Notes: generated by a model from the letters alone, not told the origin. DNA of 64,000 nucleotides from Solilutibacter pythonis (GCF_003697345.1 NZ_RFLY01000001.1:124001-188000); one strand, 5' to 3'. Counted from the stretch's first letter, positions 51,705 to 62,029 are shown. Program-made: numbers and translations.

Positions 51705-52868
51705 ATGGCTCTGCATCCTTACGACCTCTTCGACATCCGTTCCCTGCTGTCCGAGGAGGAACGCGCGGTGCAGGATTCCGTGGCCCGCTTCACCGACGAG
51801 CGGGTGCTACCGATCATCGGTGAATGCTTCGACAAGGGCGAGTTTCCGAAGGAACTGATCCCGGAGATGGCCGAGCTGGGCCTGCTGGGTTCCTCGTTGC
51901 CGGAGGAGTACGGTTGCGCCGGCCTCAATGGCGTCAGCTACGGCCTGATCTGCCAGGAATTGGAGCGTGGCGATTCCGGTATCCGCAGCTTCGCCAGCGT
52001 GCAGAGTTCGTTGTGCATGTATCCCATCCACGCCTATGGCAGCGAGGAACAGCGTCGCCGCTGGCTGCCCGACATGGCCGCCGGCCAGGTGATCGGCTGC
52101 TTCGGCCTGACCGAGCCGCACGGGGGCTCCGACCCGGCCAACATGAAGACCCATGCCCGGCGCGATGGCGACGACTGGCTGCTCAACGGCTCGAAGATGT
52201 GGATCACCAACGGCAACCTGGCCGACATCGCCATCGTCTGGGCGCAGACCGATGAGGGTATCCAGGGTTTTATCGTCGAGAAGGCCATGCCGGGCTTCAC
52301 CGCGCAGGTGATCAAGCACAAGATGAGCTTGCGCGCTTCCGTCACCAGCGCGTTGTTCTTCGACAACGTGCGCTTGCCGGATGCCAGCCGCCTGCCCAAC
52401 GTCAAGGGGTTGAAGGGGCCGCTCGGCTGCCTGACGCAGGCGCGCTACGGCATTACCTGGGGGCCGATCGGCGCGGCCATCGCCTGTCTGGACGAGGCGC
52501 TGACGTATTCCAAGGAGCGCATCCTGTTCGGCCGCCCGGTGGCGGCGACGCAGAGCGCGCAGATCAGGATGGCCGATTGGGCGCGCCGCATCACCGCCGC
52601 GCAATTGCTCTCCTTGCAACTGGGGCGCCTCAAGGATGCCGGTGCCATGCAGCCGACGCAGGTCAGTCTCGCCAAGTGGAACAACGTGCGGATGGCGCTG
52701 GACGTCGCCCGCGAAGCGCGCGACCTGCTGGGCGGCGCCGGTATCACCACCGAGCATTCGCCGATCCGCCACGCGTTGAACCTGGAATCGGTCATCACCT
52801 ACGAGGGCACCGAAACCGTGCATCAACTGGTGGTGGGGCGCGAATTGACGGGTATCAATGCGTTCTGA
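51705..52868 (+). CDS. gcdH: Glutaryl-CoA dehydrogenase
   Basis: 387 residues. FAD acyl-CoA dehydrogenase that oxidises and decarboxylates glutaryl-CoA to crotonyl-CoA in lysine/tryptophan catabolism. Features: LERGDSGIRSFASVQSSLCM, GLTEPHGGSDPANM, ARYGITWGPIGAA (the Arg that stabilises the gamma-carboxylate), and the catalytic Glu in TYEGTETVHQLV near the C-terminus. Monocistronic after the terminator at 51625; the next 262 bases hold no gene that I recognise. Confidence 0.92.
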   Translation: MALHPYDLFDIRSLLSEEERAVQDSVARFTDERVLPIIGECFDKGEFPKELIPEMAELGLLGSSLPEEYGCAGLNGVSYGLICQELERGDSGIRSFASVQSSLCMYPIHAYGSEEQRRRWLPDMAAGQVIGCFGLTEPHGGSDPANMKTHARRDGDDWLLNGSKMWITNGNLADIAIVWAQTDEGIQGFIVEKAMPGFTAQVIKHKMSLRASVTSALFFDNVRLPDASRLPNVKGLKGPLGCLTQARYGITWGPIGAAIACLDEALTYSKERILFGRPVAATQSAQIRMADWARRITAAQLLSLQLGRLKDAGAMQPTQVSLAKWNNVRMALDVAREARDLLGGAGITTEHSPIRHALNLESVITYEGTETVHQLVVGRELTGINAF

Positions 52869-53130
52869 GCCGGCCATCGCGGCCGTTGCGCCGGTACCTG
52901 TGTCGGGAAGCGGGCGCCTCATCCCGCGCCCTTGCGCATCGTCGATGTCGGGTGCGATTTCGAGCCGTTCGGCGATGCCGGGGCGGCACGCCATGTCGAT
53001 CATCGGTGGCGCCCCATTCCGCGGCATGGCTTGGCGGCGCTTCGATGCGCGTGTCGTGGATGGCCGGGACCATATCCGCGACGAATGGCGCGCTCGCCGT
53101 GCCGTCCCCATTTAGTCAGACGAACAATCC

Positions 53131-55407
53131 ATGACATTCGCCCAAGTTCCGAATCCGATCCCGGCCCGCATGAAGGGTCTTAACCGCGCGGAAATCTGCG
53201 ACGTCAATTTCAGCGAGTTCGTCGAGAATTGGGCGGGGGCGAAGGACGTGCGTCCGGCCGCCGGCGAACCGATCCTCGACGGTAGCGCGCTTGATGCGGG
53301 CGGCTTCCGCGAATTGTTCGAATCGCAGTTGATTTCCCGCCATCTCGATTTGATGGCGCGTGTCTTGCGGGTGCAGAACAAGGTCTTCTACACCATCGGT
53401 TCCAGCGGCCACGAAGGCAATGCGATGGTGGCCCGCGCGGCGCGGCATACCGATCCGGCTTTTCTGCACTACCGCAGCGGCGGCTTCATGGCGGAGCGCT
53501 TCCGCAAGTTGCCGGGCATGGACCCGATCATGGATTCGGCGCTGTCGTTCGCCGCCAGCATGGAGGACCCCGCCAGCGGCGGCCGTCACAAGGTCTGGGG
53601 CTCGAAGCCGTTATGGGTGTTGCCGCAAACATCGACCATCGCCTCGCACTTGCCGAAGGCGCTCGGCACCGCGGTGGCCATCGAGGCGGCGAAACGGCTG
53701 GGCCATGCGCTGCCCGTCCCGGACGACAGCATCGCCATCTGTTCCTTCGGTGATGCCAGCGCCAACCATGCCACCGCGCAGACCGCGTTCAATGCCGCCT
53801 CGTGGACGGCCTACCAGAAGCTCCCCGCGCCGGTGCTTTACGTCTGCGAGGACAACGGCATCGGCATCTCGGTGAAGACGCCGAACGGCTGGATCGCCGA
53901 ATCGTTCCGCCAACGTCCCGATCTCGACTACTTCTTCGCCGATGGCCTCGACCTCGCCAACGGCTATGGCGACGTGCTGCGCGCGGTCGAGCACTGCCGC
54001 CGGAGCCGCCGCCCGACCTTCCTGCATCTGCGCACCACGCGGATCATGGGGCACGCCGGTACCGATTTCGAGATCGAATGGCGTTCGATCGAGGAACTGT
54101 GCGCGGTCGAGGCCACCGACCCGCTGTTGCGCAGCGCCGCCATCGCGCTGGAATCGGGGTTGATGTCGAAGCCGGAAATCCTCGCCCTGTACGAGGAAAC
54201 CCGGCAGAAATGCTTTGCCGCCGCCGAGGCGGCCGATCGCCGCCCGCGCATCGAGACCTTGCCGGAGGTGCTGCGTCCGCTGGCGCCGTACACGCCGGAG
54301 GCGGTGCGGGCGGAGGCGGTGCGTGAGCCAACCCGCGAGGCGCGCGTGAAGGCGTTCGGCGGCGAGGAGAAACTGCCGGAAAAACAGCCGCCGCGGCATC
54401 TCGCCATCCAGATCAACAACGCGCTACACGACCTGTTCGCCAAGTACCCCGAGACGCTGCTGTTCGGCGAGGACGTGGCCCAGAAGGGTGGCGTCTACAC
54501 CGTGACCAAGGGCTTGCAGAAGGCGTTCGGTCCACGCCGCGTCTTCAACACATTGCTCGACGAAACCATGATCCTCGGCATGGCGCAGGGCTTCGCCAAT
54601 GTCGGCCTGCTGCCGGTGCCGGAAATCCAGTACCTGGCCTATCTGCACAACGCCATCGACCAACTCCGCGGCGAGGCGTGCAGCCTGCAATTCTTCAGCA
54701 ACGGCCAGTACGCCAACCCAATGTTGGTGCGTATTGCCGGCCTCGGTTATCAGCGCGGCTTCGGCGGCCATTTCCACAACGACAATTCCGTTACCGCGCT
54801 GCGCGACATACCGGGGCTGGTCGTGGGGTGCCCGAGCCGTGGCGACGACGCGGCGATGATGCTGCGCACGCTGGCCGCGCTTGCGAAAATCGACGGCCGC
54901 GTCGCGGTCTTCCTCGAACCGATCGCGCTGTACATGACCAAGGATCTTCACGCGCCCGGCGATGGCCAATGGCTGACCGAATACCCCGCGCTCGATCGGG
55001 CGCTCGAGATCGGCGAGCCGCGCGTCTACGACGCCGAGGCGAAGGATTGTGTCATCTTCACTTTCGGCAACGGGGTGCCCATGAGCCTGCGCGCGGCACG
55101 CGAGATCGAGAAGAAGCACGGTTGGCGATGCCGGGTGGTCGATCTGCGCTGGCTGGTGCCGCTCAACGCCGAGGCCATCGCCATGCATGCCGACGATTGC
55201 GCACGGGTGATCGTGGTCGATGAAGGCCGCCATAGCGCGGGTATTGGCGAAGGCGTGATCACCGCGCTGGCCGAGGCCGGGCAGGGCGGCAAGCCGATGC
55301 GCAGGGTGGTCGGTGCCGATACCTACACGCCGCTGGCGGGCGCGGCTTTCCTGGTGATCCCAAAGGACGAGGACATCGTGGTCGCCGCCGACGAACTGGC
55401 GGGCTGA
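53131..55407 (+). CDS. Fused alpha-beta E1 of a 2-oxoacid dehydrogenase
   Basis: 758 residues. The first half (about 1-390) is an E1-alpha with a thiamine-diphosphate region CSFGDASANHATAQTAFNAA ... EDNGIGIS; the second half (about 430-758) is an E1-beta (LFGEDVAQKGGVYTV, ETMILGMAQGFA, VVDLRWLVPL, DEGRHSAGIGEG). Separate subunits are the norm; here they are one chain. Specificity (branched-chain or pyruvate/acetoin-type) cannot be told. No E2 or E3 gene lies nearby, so partners must come from elsewhere. Confidence 0.85.
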   Translation: MTFAQVPNPIPARMKGLNRAEICDVNFSEFVENWAGAKDVRPAAGEPILDGSALDAGGFRELFESQLISRHLDLMARVLRVQNKVFYTIGSSGHEGNAMVARAARHTDPAFLHYRSGGFMAERFRKLPGMDPIMDSALSFAASMEDPASGGRHKVWGSKPLWVLPQTSTIASHLPKALGTAVAIEAAKRLGHALPVPDDSIAICSFGDASANHATAQTAFNAASWTAYQKLPAPVLYVCEDNGIGISVKTPNGWIAESFRQRPDLDYFFADGLDLANGYGDVLRAVEHCRRSRRPTFLHLRTTRIMGHAGTDFEIEWRSIEELCAVEATDPLLRSAAIALESGLMSKPEILALYEETRQKCFAAAEAADRRPRIETLPEVLRPLAPYTPEAVRAEAVREPTREARVKAFGGEEKLPEKQPPRHLAIQINNALHDLFAKYPETLLFGEDVAQKGGVYTVTKGLQKAFGPRRVFNTLLDETMILGMAQGFANVGLLPVPEIQYLAYLHNAIDQLRGEACSLQFFSNGQYANPMLVRIAGLGYQRGFGGHFHNDNSVTALRDIPGLVVGCPSRGDDAAMMLRTLAALAKIDGRVAVFLEPIALYMTKDLHAPGDGQWLTEYPALDRALEIGEPRVYDAEAKDCVIFTFGNGVPMSLRAAREIEKKHGWRCRVVDLRWLVPLNAEAIAMHADDCARVIVVDEGRHSAGIGEGVITALAEAGQGGKPMRRVVGADTYTPLAGAAFLVIPKDEDIVVAADELAG

Positions 55408-55771
55408 GGCGTTACATATTCGGTTCGCCGTCCTGGGCGTGCGCCGGCGCTCCAAGGCCGGATCGTTTTCACCGCGCCGTGTAGCGCCGCCGCACGCGAG
55501 GGGCTGGCCCGGGAAGTGCATGCGGACGATGGCCATGCGCACGTCCGCCGCCTCGGGATGGCCATGATGGTGGGTGCGGATTGTCGGGAAGGCGATGCCG
55601 TGGCCGCTGGCGGGATGGTTTTGCCCGTGCCGTCGGCCGCTTGGCGGCACGCCCCGCCGACTCCGGCATGGACATGAGTGGATTGCGCCACGGCACCGCT
55701 CTCCGGCGAAGATTCGTGGATGCCATCCACCACCGATGGGTGGGTGGATCAGTCGTGTGGTGTCTGGTTAT
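55408..55771. other. Intergenic region between convergent genes
   Basis: About 360 GC-rich bases without a supported gene. A hairpin with arms ATCCACCACC (55725-55734) and GGTGGGTGGAT (55739-55749) could end transcription from both sides. Confidence 0.45.
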
Positions 55772-56527
55772 TCACGCGGCGATGGTGGGCCAATAATGGC
55801 TGTCCGGAGTCGTGCGGGCGCCAAAGATGGCCTGACCGATCCGCACCACGGTGGCGCCTTCGGCAATGGCGATGGGAAAGTCGCTGGACATGCCCATCGA
55901 GAGCTCGTCGAGGCCGATGCCGTCCGGTACTTCCTGGCGCAATTCGTCGCGCAGTCGGGCGAGGCGCCGGAAGCAGGCACGGACGCGGGCTTCGTCGGGG
56001 TCGAAGACCGCCAGTGTCATCAGGCCGCGCACGCGCAGGCTGGAGAATGCCGGCAACTCGCGCAGGAAGTCGCGCGCCGTTTCCGGCGCAATGCCGTATT
56101 TCTGCGGCTCGTCCGAGGTGTTGACCTGCACGAAGACATCGAGGCCGCGCCCGGCGGCCTGCAAGCGGCGATCAAGCTCGGTGGCGACGCGTAACGAATC
56201 CAGTGCCTGGAACTCGTGGGCGAAGCGCGCCACGTATTTGGCCTTGTTGACTTGCAGATGTCCAATGACGCACCAGCGCAGCGGCAGGTCGGCCAGCGCT
56301 TCGGCCTTGGTCTGCGCCTCCTGCACCTTGTTTTCGCCGAATTCGTCGATGCCGATGGCGTGGGCGGCGCGCAAGGTCTCCACGGGCCAGGTCTTGCTGA
56401 CCGGCAACAGGCGGACCTCGGCGGCGGCACGCCCGGCATCGCGGCAGGCAGCGGCGATGCGCGCGCGGACCTCGGCTAGATTGGCGCGGAGCTCCTCGGG
56501 CGTGGCCGGGGGCGGCTGTACGTTCAT
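55772..56527 (-). CDS. yggS: Pyridoxal-5'-phosphate homeostasis protein
   Basis: 251 residues. PLPBP family (YggS, ProY): a fold-type III alanine-racemase-like barrel without known catalytic activity that buffers PLP. The PLP Lys is in LLPVSKTWP (about residue 45); other blocks are FGENKVQEAQ, WCVIGHLQVNKAKYVA and ELSMGMSSDF. Its start overlaps the ygfZ stop (ATGA). Confidence 0.94.
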   Translation of the reverse strand: MNVQPPPATPEELRANLAEVRARIAAACRDAGRAAAEVRLLPVSKTWPVETLRAAHAIGIDEFGENKVQEAQTKAEALADLPLRWCVIGHLQVNKAKYVARFAHEFQALDSLRVATELDRRLQAAGRGLDVFVQVNTSDEPQKYGIAPETARDFLRELPAFSSLRVRGLMTLAVFDPDEARVRACFRRLARLRDELRQEVPDGIGLDELSMGMSSDFPIAIAEGATVVRIGQAIFGARTTPDSHYWPTIAA

Positions 56528-57348
56528 ACCAGCACCTCGACGGCCTGTTCGCCGATGCGCAGCGCGCTTTCATCGCACTCAAGCGGCAATACTGCCAGCG
56601 CCAGCGTTCCAGCGGTCGATACCACTTCGCCGATGCCGCGTTCGCCCGTCGTCACCGTGTCGCCCGTCGCCACCGCGCTGGCTGTTTGCAGCAGGCGCGG
56701 CCCGCGCTTGGCCTGGCCCAGGAAATGGGTGCGGGCGACGATCTCTTGTCCCGGATAGCAGCCCTTTTTCACGCTGTAGGCATCGAGGCGATCGAGCGAG
56801 AGCTGCTGGGGTGTCCACTTTTCCCGTTGGCTGTCGTTCAGCCGTGGCAGGCCGGCCCGGAGGTCGGCCGCGCGCCAGCGAGCGAGGGCGGGGGCGTTGC
56901 CGGTCGCCACCGCCGGGCCGATACGCAGTTCGCGCTGGTCGGGCCAGTCCAGGCGCAGAGCGTTGGCGGCATCGCCTTGGAATGCGCGGCACCCGATGGC
57001 GCCGGCATAGAGGCGACCGGAAACTTGCAGCTCGTCGCGGGGTTCCAGCTTCACCTTGCTGCGAAACACGTATCGCTTCAGCGTCCCGGCCAGTTCGGAG
57101 GGAGGGAAGTCGGGCAGTACCAGCCACAGGGTTTCGGCATCCAGCCGGAGCAGGGCGAACAGGGCGATAACGCGGCCTTTCGCGTTCAGCCATCCGTTCC
57201 ATTGCCAGCCGCCGTCGGCGAGCGTGGTGACATCGTTCATGAATTGCGCCTGGGTGAATTTCAGCGCATCGGCCCCGGTGATCGCCAGCAGGCGGTGATC
57301 GGGCAGGGCGATGAAGGCGGATTCGACTTCGGTTGGGTTGTCTGACAT
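56524..57348 (-). CDS. ygfZ: Folate-binding Fe-S cluster repair protein YgfZ
   Basis: 274 residues. A GcvT-like folate-binding protein needed for maturation of some Fe-S enzymes. The signature KGCYPGQEIVART with the functional Cys is at about residue 195. Coupled to yggS and divergent from the succinate dehydrogenase block, whose SdhB is an Fe-S protein; a functional link is plausible but not shown. Confidence 0.92.
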   Translation of the reverse strand: MSDNPTEVESAFIALPDHRLLAITGADALKFTQAQFMNDVTTLADGGWQWNGWLNAKGRVIALFALLRLDAETLWLVLPDFPPSELAGTLKRYVFRSKVKLEPRDELQVSGRLYAGAIGCRAFQGDAANALRLDWPDQRELRIGPAVATGNAPALARWRAADLRAGLPRLNDSQREKWTPQQLSLDRLDAYSVKKGCYPGQEIVARTHFLGQAKRGPRLLQTASAVATGDTVTTGERGIGEVVSTAGTLALAVLPLECDESALRIGEQAVEVLV

Positions 57349-57388
57349 TGTTGCAACGCCGTAAAATAAACGGATTGTGAAGAAGACG

Positions 57389-57562
57389 ATGATAGGCCAA
57401 GACCTCCCCGATGCCGCTTCGCCCCGCGAAGCGGAGGCCGGAGCGCCCGCGCAATCCCGCCCCGAAGCCATGCCGATGCCGGTCGAGATCGGTGGCCGAG
57501 AGGGGCCGGAGCCGACGCGCTACGGCGATTGGGAGAAGAACGGCCGCTGCATCGATTTCTGA
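57389..57562 (+). CDS. DUF1674/SdhAF4-like succinate dehydrogenase assembly factor
   Basis: 57 residues from ATG 57389 (GAAGAAG just upstream); a GTG at 57377 would give 61. The C-terminal signature EIGGREGPEPTRYGDWEKNG is followed by RCIDF, matching DUF1674, the bacterial counterpart of mitochondrial SDHAF4, which protects flavinylated SdhA before assembly. It lies about 100 bases upstream of sdhC, in keeping with that role. Confidence 0.88.
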   Translation: MIGQDLPDAASPREAEAGAPAQSRPEAMPMPVEIGGREGPEPTRYGDWEKNGRCIDF

Positions 57563-57665
57563 CCGAGCGTCTTCGGCCTGCCGCGCTCGGCGACGCCGAC
57601 GCGGGCAGGCCGGGGCGAACCCATGCCACGCGGCCACCGCCGCCCAGCCCGGAGACTGCCACGTA

Positions 57666-58064
57666 ATGGCAAGCCAAAAACGTCCACTCTCGCCCTTCAT
57701 GCTGGGGCAGACCTACAAGTTCCAGATCACATCGGTGATGTCGCTGATGCACCGCATGACCGGCGTGGTGCTCGCGCTGTCGGCCTTCGGTTTTTCCTGG
57801 TGGATCATGTCGATGGCATTGGGCGGCGTGTATGCCGAATGCGCGGCGGCGGTCACGGGTTCGTTGCCCGGCAAGGTCGTGCTGTTCCTGATCTCGCTGG
57901 CGCTGATGTATCACCTATTCAACGGCATCCGTCACCTGGCCTGGGATGCGGGGCTGGGCTTCAGGATTCCGCAAGTCTATGCCTCGGGCTACGCCGTGCT
58001 GGCGGCGACGGTGGTCTCCACCACCCTGGTCTGGTTCCTGGCGCTGTCCGGAGGCGCGGCATGA
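57666..58064 (+). CDS. sdhC: Succinate dehydrogenase cytochrome b556 subunit
   Basis: 132 residues, three membrane helices. RPLSPFMLGQTYKFQITSVMSLMHRMTG includes the quinone-site Ser and the S-x-x-HR motif, and LMYHLFNGIRHLAWD carries the haem-ligand His. Anchors SdhAB to the membrane with SdhD. Stop overlaps sdhD (ATGA). Confidence 0.94.
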   Translation: MASQKRPLSPFMLGQTYKFQITSVMSLMHRMTGVVLALSAFGFSWWIMSMALGGVYAECAAAVTGSLPGKVVLFLISLALMYHLFNGIRHLAWDAGLGFRIPQVYASGYAVLAATVVSTTLVWFLALSGGAA

Positions 58065-58459
58065 GCGACAAGAAATATCCGAAGTTCCGTACCCCGCTGC
58101 ATCAGGCCAAGGGCTGGGGTTCGGCCAAGTCCGGCACCGGGCACTTCTGGTGGCAGCGCGTCACCGCGGTGATCCTGGCGATTCTGGTGCCTTACATCGT
58201 GTTCCTGCTGGCCAGCGCCGCCGGACGTGATGCGGAAAGTCTGCGTGCGCTGGTCGCCAAGCCGTGGAACGCGATCATCTTCAGCGTGTTCTCCATCGCG
58301 CTGTTCTGGCACGCCAAGCTGGGTCTGCAAGTGGTGATCGAGGATTACATCCATGACCGCACCATGCACATCACCCTGCGCATCCTCCTCATCCTGGGCA
58401 GTCTGGTCGGCGTGTTGAGCGCGATCTACGCCATCGCCCGCATCGCCATGACGGCCTGA
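58061..58459 (+). CDS. sdhD: Succinate dehydrogenase membrane anchor subunit
   Basis: 132 residues with three membrane helices (WWQRVTAVILAILVPYIVFLL; IIFSVFSIALFWHAKLGLQVVIEDY; a third near the end). HAKLGLQVVIEDYIHD is the family haem/quinone motif. Overlaps sdhC by four bases and precedes sdhA by nine. Confidence 0.93.
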   Translation: MSDKKYPKFRTPLHQAKGWGSAKSGTGHFWWQRVTAVILAILVPYIVFLLASAAGRDAESLRALVAKPWNAIIFSVFSIALFWHAKLGLQVVIEDYIHDRTMHITLRILLILGSLVGVLSAIYAIARIAMTA

Positions 58460-58468
58460 GAAAAGATC

Positions 58469-60256
58469 ATGACCGATTACAAGATCACCGAACACAAATA
58501 CGACATGGTCGTGGTCGGCGCCGGCGGTGCGGGCCTGCGCGCCACCTTCGGCCTGGCTCAGAAGGGTCTGAAGACCGCCTGCATCACCAAGGTGTTCCCG
58601 ACCCGCTCCCACACCGTGGCGGCGCAGGGCGGCATCTCGGCCGCGCTCGCCAACATGGGCGAGGACGATTGGCGCTTCCACTTCTACGACACCATCAAGG
58701 GTTCGGACTGGCTGGGCGACCAGGACGCCATCGAATACATGTGCCGCGAGGCGATCCCGGCGGTCATCGAACTGGAGCACCAGGGCGTACCGTTCTCGCG
58801 TACCGACGAGGGCAAGATTTACCAGCGTCCGTTCGGTGGCATGACCACTCACTACGGCAAGGGCATCGCCCAGCGCACCTGCGCCGCCGCCGACCGTACC
58901 GGTCACGCCATCCTGCATACGCTTTACCAGCAATCGCTGGCGCATGAGGCCGAGTTCTTCATCGAGTACTTCGCGCTCGACCTGATCATGGATGCCGAAG
59001 GCGTCTGCCGCGGCGTATTGGCGCTGGACATGGCCAATGGCACCTTGCACCTGTTCCGCGCCCACGGCACCGTGCTCGCCACCGGCGGCTATGGCCGCGC
59101 TTACTTCTCGGCCACCTCGGCGCATACCTGCACGGGTGACGGCGGCGGCATGGCCCTGCGCGCCGGGCTGGCGTTGCAGGACATGGAGTTCGTCCAGTTC
59201 CACCCGACCGGCATCTACGGCGCGGGCTGCCTGATCACCGAGGGCGTGCGTGGCGAGGGCGGGATTCTGCGCAATTCCAATGGCGAACGCTTCATGGAGC
59301 GTTACGCGCCGAACGCCAAGGATCTGGCCTCGCGCGATGTGGTATCGCGTTCGATGACCATCGAGATCCGCGAGGGGCGCGGCGTCGGCGAGCACAAGGA
59401 TCACATCTTCCTCGATCTGACCCACCTCGACCCGAAGGACATTCATGCCAAGCTGCCCGGTATCGCCGAGAGCGCCAAGATTTTCGCTGGCGTGGATGTG
59501 GAAAAACAGCCGATTCCGGTGATCCCGACCGTGCACTACAACATGGGCGGCATCCCCACCAACTATCACGGCGAAGTGGTGCAACTGAAGAACGGCGACC
59601 CGGATTCCGTGGTGCCGGGGCTGTACGCCATCGGCGAGGCCGCCTGCGTCTCGGTGCACGGGGCCAACCGTCTCGGCTCCAATTCGCTGCTCGACCTGGT
59701 GGTGTTCGGCCGCGCCGTCGCCAACCGTGCGGCGGAAACGGTCAAGGCCGGCAGCCTGCATCCGAAGCTGAGCGGCGATGCGGTGGACAAGTCGCTCTCC
59801 AACCTCGACAGCCTGCGCAACGCCCAGGGCTCGCTGCCGACCGCCACCATCCGCGACAACATGCAGCGCACCATGCAGACCGATGCCGCGGTGTTCCGTA
59901 CCGGCGAGACGCTGGCCGAGGGCGTGAGGAAAGTCAACGAGATCTACAGCTCGTTCGCCGATGTCGGCATATCCGACCGCTCGCTGGTCTGGAATTCCGA
60001 TCTCATCGAGACGCTGGAGTTGCAGAACCTGCTGGGCCAGGCGCTGGTCACGATCACCTCGGCGGAAAACCGCACGGAGTCGCGCGGCGCCCATGCCCGC
60101 GAGGATTTCCCGGATCGCGACGACGTGAACTGGCACAAACATACCGTCTGCGCGCTGGACGAGGCCGGCAAGGCCCATATCGACTACCGCCCGGTGCACA
60201 TGTACACGTTGACGGACGATGTCGAAGTCGTGCCGCCGAAGCCGCGCGTTTACTGA
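58469..60256 (+). CDS. sdhA: Succinate dehydrogenase flavoprotein subunit
   Basis: 595 residues. Oxidises succinate to fumarate. FAD fold [17 protein letters not shown], the covalent-flavin His in [11 protein letters not shown] (about 50), active-site blocks [10 protein letters not shown] and [11 protein letters not shown], and [20 protein letters not shown]. Part of sdhCDAB. Confidence 0.97.
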   Translation: MTDYKITEHKYDMVVVGAGGAGLRATFGLAQKGLKTACITKVFPTRSHTVAAQGGISAALANMGEDDWRFHFYDTIKGSDWLGDQDAIEYMCREAIPAVIELEHQGVPFSRTDEGKIYQRPFGGMTTHYGKGIAQRTCAAADRTGHAILHTLYQQSLAHEAEFFIEYFALDLIMDAEGVCRGVLALDMANGTLHLFRAHGTVLATGGYGRAYFSATSAHTCTGDGGGMALRAGLALQDMEFVQFHPTGIYGAGCLITEGVRGEGGILRNSNGERFMERYAPNAKDLASRDVVSRSMTIEIREGRGVGEHKDHIFLDLTHLDPKDIHAKLPGIAESAKIFAGVDVEKQPIPVIPTVHYNMGGIPTNYHGEVVQLKNGDPDSVVPGLYAIGEAACVSVHGANRLGSNSLLDLVVFGRAVANRAAETVKAGSLHPKLSGDAVDKSLSNLDSLRNAQGSLPTATIRDNMQRTMQTDAAVFRTGETLAEGVRKVNEIYSSFADVGISDRSLVWNSDLIETLELQNLLGQALVTITSAENRTESRGAHAREDFPDRDDVNWHKHTVCALDEAGKAHIDYRPVHMYTLTDDVEVVPPKPRVY

Positions 60257-60271
60257 TCGGGGAGAACAGAC

Positions 60272-61054
60272 ATGGCTCAATTCACGCTTCCGAAGAACTC
60301 CCAGGTCAAGAAGGGCAAGCACTTCGCCGCACCCGCCGGCGCCAAGGCCGTTCGCACCTTCAAGATTTACCGCTGGAACCCCGACGACGGGCAGAACCCG
60401 CGCACCGACACCTACGAGGTCGATCTGGCCAGCACCGGCCCGATGGTGCTCGACGCCCTGTTGAAGATCAAGAACGAGATCGACCCGACCCTGACGCTGC
60501 GCCGCTCTTGCCGCGAGGGCATCTGCGGCTCCTGCGCGATGAATATCGACGGCACCAACACACTGGCCTGCACCAAGGCCATCGAGGACTGCGGCAAGGG
60601 CGAGATTCCGATCTATCCGTTGCCGCACATGCCGGTGATCAAGGACCTGGTGCCTGACCTGACGCATTTCTATGCGCAGTACGCCTCGATCCGCCCGTGG
60701 TTGCGTACCCAGAGCGCCACCCCGACCCGCGAGCGCCTGCAATCGAAGGAAGACCGCGAGAAGCTTGACGGGCTGTACGAGTGCATCCTGTGCGCCTGCT
60801 GCTCGACCTCCTGCCCGAGCTACTGGTGGAACGGCGATCGCTATCTCGGCCCGGCGATTCTGTTGCAGGCATACCGCTGGATCGTCGATTCCCGCGACGA
60901 GGACACCGGCAGCCGCCTGGACGATCTGGAAGACCCGTTCAAGCTCTATCGCTGCCACACCATCATGAACTGCGCGCGTACCTGTCCGAAGGGCCTCAAC
61001 CCGGCCAGGGCGATCGGCGAGATCAAGCAGTTGATGCTGGCGCGGACGATGTGA
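60272..61054 (+). CDS. sdhB: Succinate dehydrogenase iron-sulfur subunit
   Basis: 260 residues. Three cluster sites: 2Fe-2S ([13 protein letters not shown]), 4Fe-4S ([15 protein letters not shown]) and 3Fe-4S ([17 protein letters not shown]). The start is preceded by GGGGAGAAC. Followed by a hairpin and a 320-base gap before sdhE. Confidence 0.97.
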   Translation: MAQFTLPKNSQVKKGKHFAAPAGAKAVRTFKIYRWNPDDGQNPRTDTYEVDLASTGPMVLDALLKIKNEIDPTLTLRRSCREGICGSCAMNIDGTNTLACTKAIEDCGKGEIPIYPLPHMPVIKDLVPDLTHFYAQYASIRPWLRTQSATPTRERLQSKEDREKLDGLYECILCACCSTSCPSYWWNGDRYLGPAILLQAYRWIVDSRDEDTGSRLDDLEDPFKLYRCHTIMNCARTCPKGLNPARAIGEIKQLMLARTM

Positions 61055-61374
61055 TTGCTGCGCTCTCCCCTGTAAAGGGGAGAGCGGTGGGGTGGCGGCG
61101 TCATTGCTGCCGACGTGGCGCAAGCGACCCGGTGGTTGGGCATCGCTCGAAGCAATAGCCTTGGATTGTCCAAGGTCGAGAGGATTGCGTTTCTTTGCCC
61201 GCACAAGAAATGTAGCCAAGCGGCTGTGCGCTCGACGAAGCCACGGCGCGCGGATGGATGTCTCGGGGGAGTTTTCAATTCGGCATGCTTGCCTCACCCG
61301 GAAACGGCGAGCATCCGTCCGCCAGCTTCCGGGCTATCCACTCTGCGGGCCAACAATCAATCAGGAACTGGGCG
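61055..61374. other. Gap between sdhB and sdhE with a REP-like hairpin
   Basis: Arms GCTCTCCCC (61062-61070) and GGGGAGAGC (61077-61085) with a TGTAAA loop follow sdhB by eight bases; there is no T-run, so it looks more like a repetitive palindrome or RNA-stabilising stem than a terminator. The rest contains a smaller TTTCTT/AAGAAA inverted pair and no gene. Confidence 0.5.
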
Positions 61375-61629
61375 ATGACCGAGACCGAAGCTACCGAACT
61401 GCGCCGTATCCGCTGGCGTTGTCGGCGCGGGATGCGCGAGCTGGATCAATTGTTCGAACGTTATCTGGACCGCGTCTGGGCAACGGATTCCGAAGACCAA
61501 CGCGTGGTTTTCCTACGGCTCCTGGATTGCGAGGACGACAAACTGTGGCGATGGTTCATGGGCTACGAGGCCGCGGAAGATGTCGAAATCGCATCGTTTG
61601 TACAACGCATCGGCGACCTGCCGCCTTGA
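61375..61629 (+). CDS. sdhE: Succinate dehydrogenase flavinylation factor SdhE (CptB)
   Basis: 84 residues. The motif RRGMRELD (about 19-26) and the acidic helix [15 protein letters not shown] define SdhE, which promotes covalent FAD attachment to SdhA. Older annotations call it antitoxin CptB. It overlaps ygfX by 50 bases, as is often seen. The frame is open upstream, but the family starts here. Confidence 0.93.
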   Translation: MTETEATELRRIRWRCRRGMRELDQLFERYLDRVWATDSEDQRVVFLRLLDCEDDKLWRWFMGYEAAEDVEIASFVQRIGDLPP

Positions 61630-62029
61630 GTGGCGGCCATCCCGGGTAATTGCCGGCTGGTGGCTGGCGCTGGCCGTGCTGGCGCCGCTTTCGTCGATCG
61701 CTTCCGGCTTGCCGCGGCCGGCCGCCTGGGCACTGGCGATGGTGGCCTGTCTGCTGGCGCTGCGCGGCTGGCGGGCGTTCCGTAGCCAGCCGCGGCGGCA
61801 ACTGGTGGTACGCGTGGAAGGCCCGTTGAGCGTCGATGGCGCGAATTTCCATGACTGGCGATTGCAATGGCGTGGCCCGCTGGCCTTCATCCAGTGGCGC
61901 GATGGGGCGGGGCGGCTTGCCGCATTGTCGTTCTGGCCGGACACCCTGCCGCCCGGTACCCGGCGTGAACTGCGACTGGCTTCGCCGTTGAACGCCGCTG
62001 TCTCGACCGCCGTCGGGATGGCAACATAG
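61580..62029 (+). CDS. ygfX: YgfX (CptA)-like membrane protein
   Basis: 149 residues. Two adjacent membrane helices ([37 protein letters not shown]) and a C-terminal beta part ([20 protein letters not shown]). YgfX works with SdhE; it was once described as a toxin acting on MreB/FtsZ. The start lies inside sdhE. Confidence 0.8.
   Translation: MSKSHRLYNASATCRLEWRPSRVIAGWWLALAVLAPLSSIASGLPRPAAWALAMVACLLALRGWRAFRSQPRRQLVVRVEGPLSVDGANFHDWRLQWRGPLAFIQWRDGAGRLAALSFWPDTLPPGTRRELRLASPLNAAVSTAVGMAT

Noticed and set aside
61062-61085. Hairpin after sdhB as an intrinsic terminator
   Set aside because: No T-run follows; described instead as a REP-like or stabilising stem.
57989-61297. 1102-codon frame on minus opposite sdhD-sdhA-sdhB
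   Set aside because: The plus strand encodes complete SDH subunits; the product has no recognisable domain.
61375-62029. sdhE/ygfX as a CptBA toxin-antitoxin system
   Set aside because: SdhE has an established flavinylation role and sits next to sdhB; the toxin label is historical.
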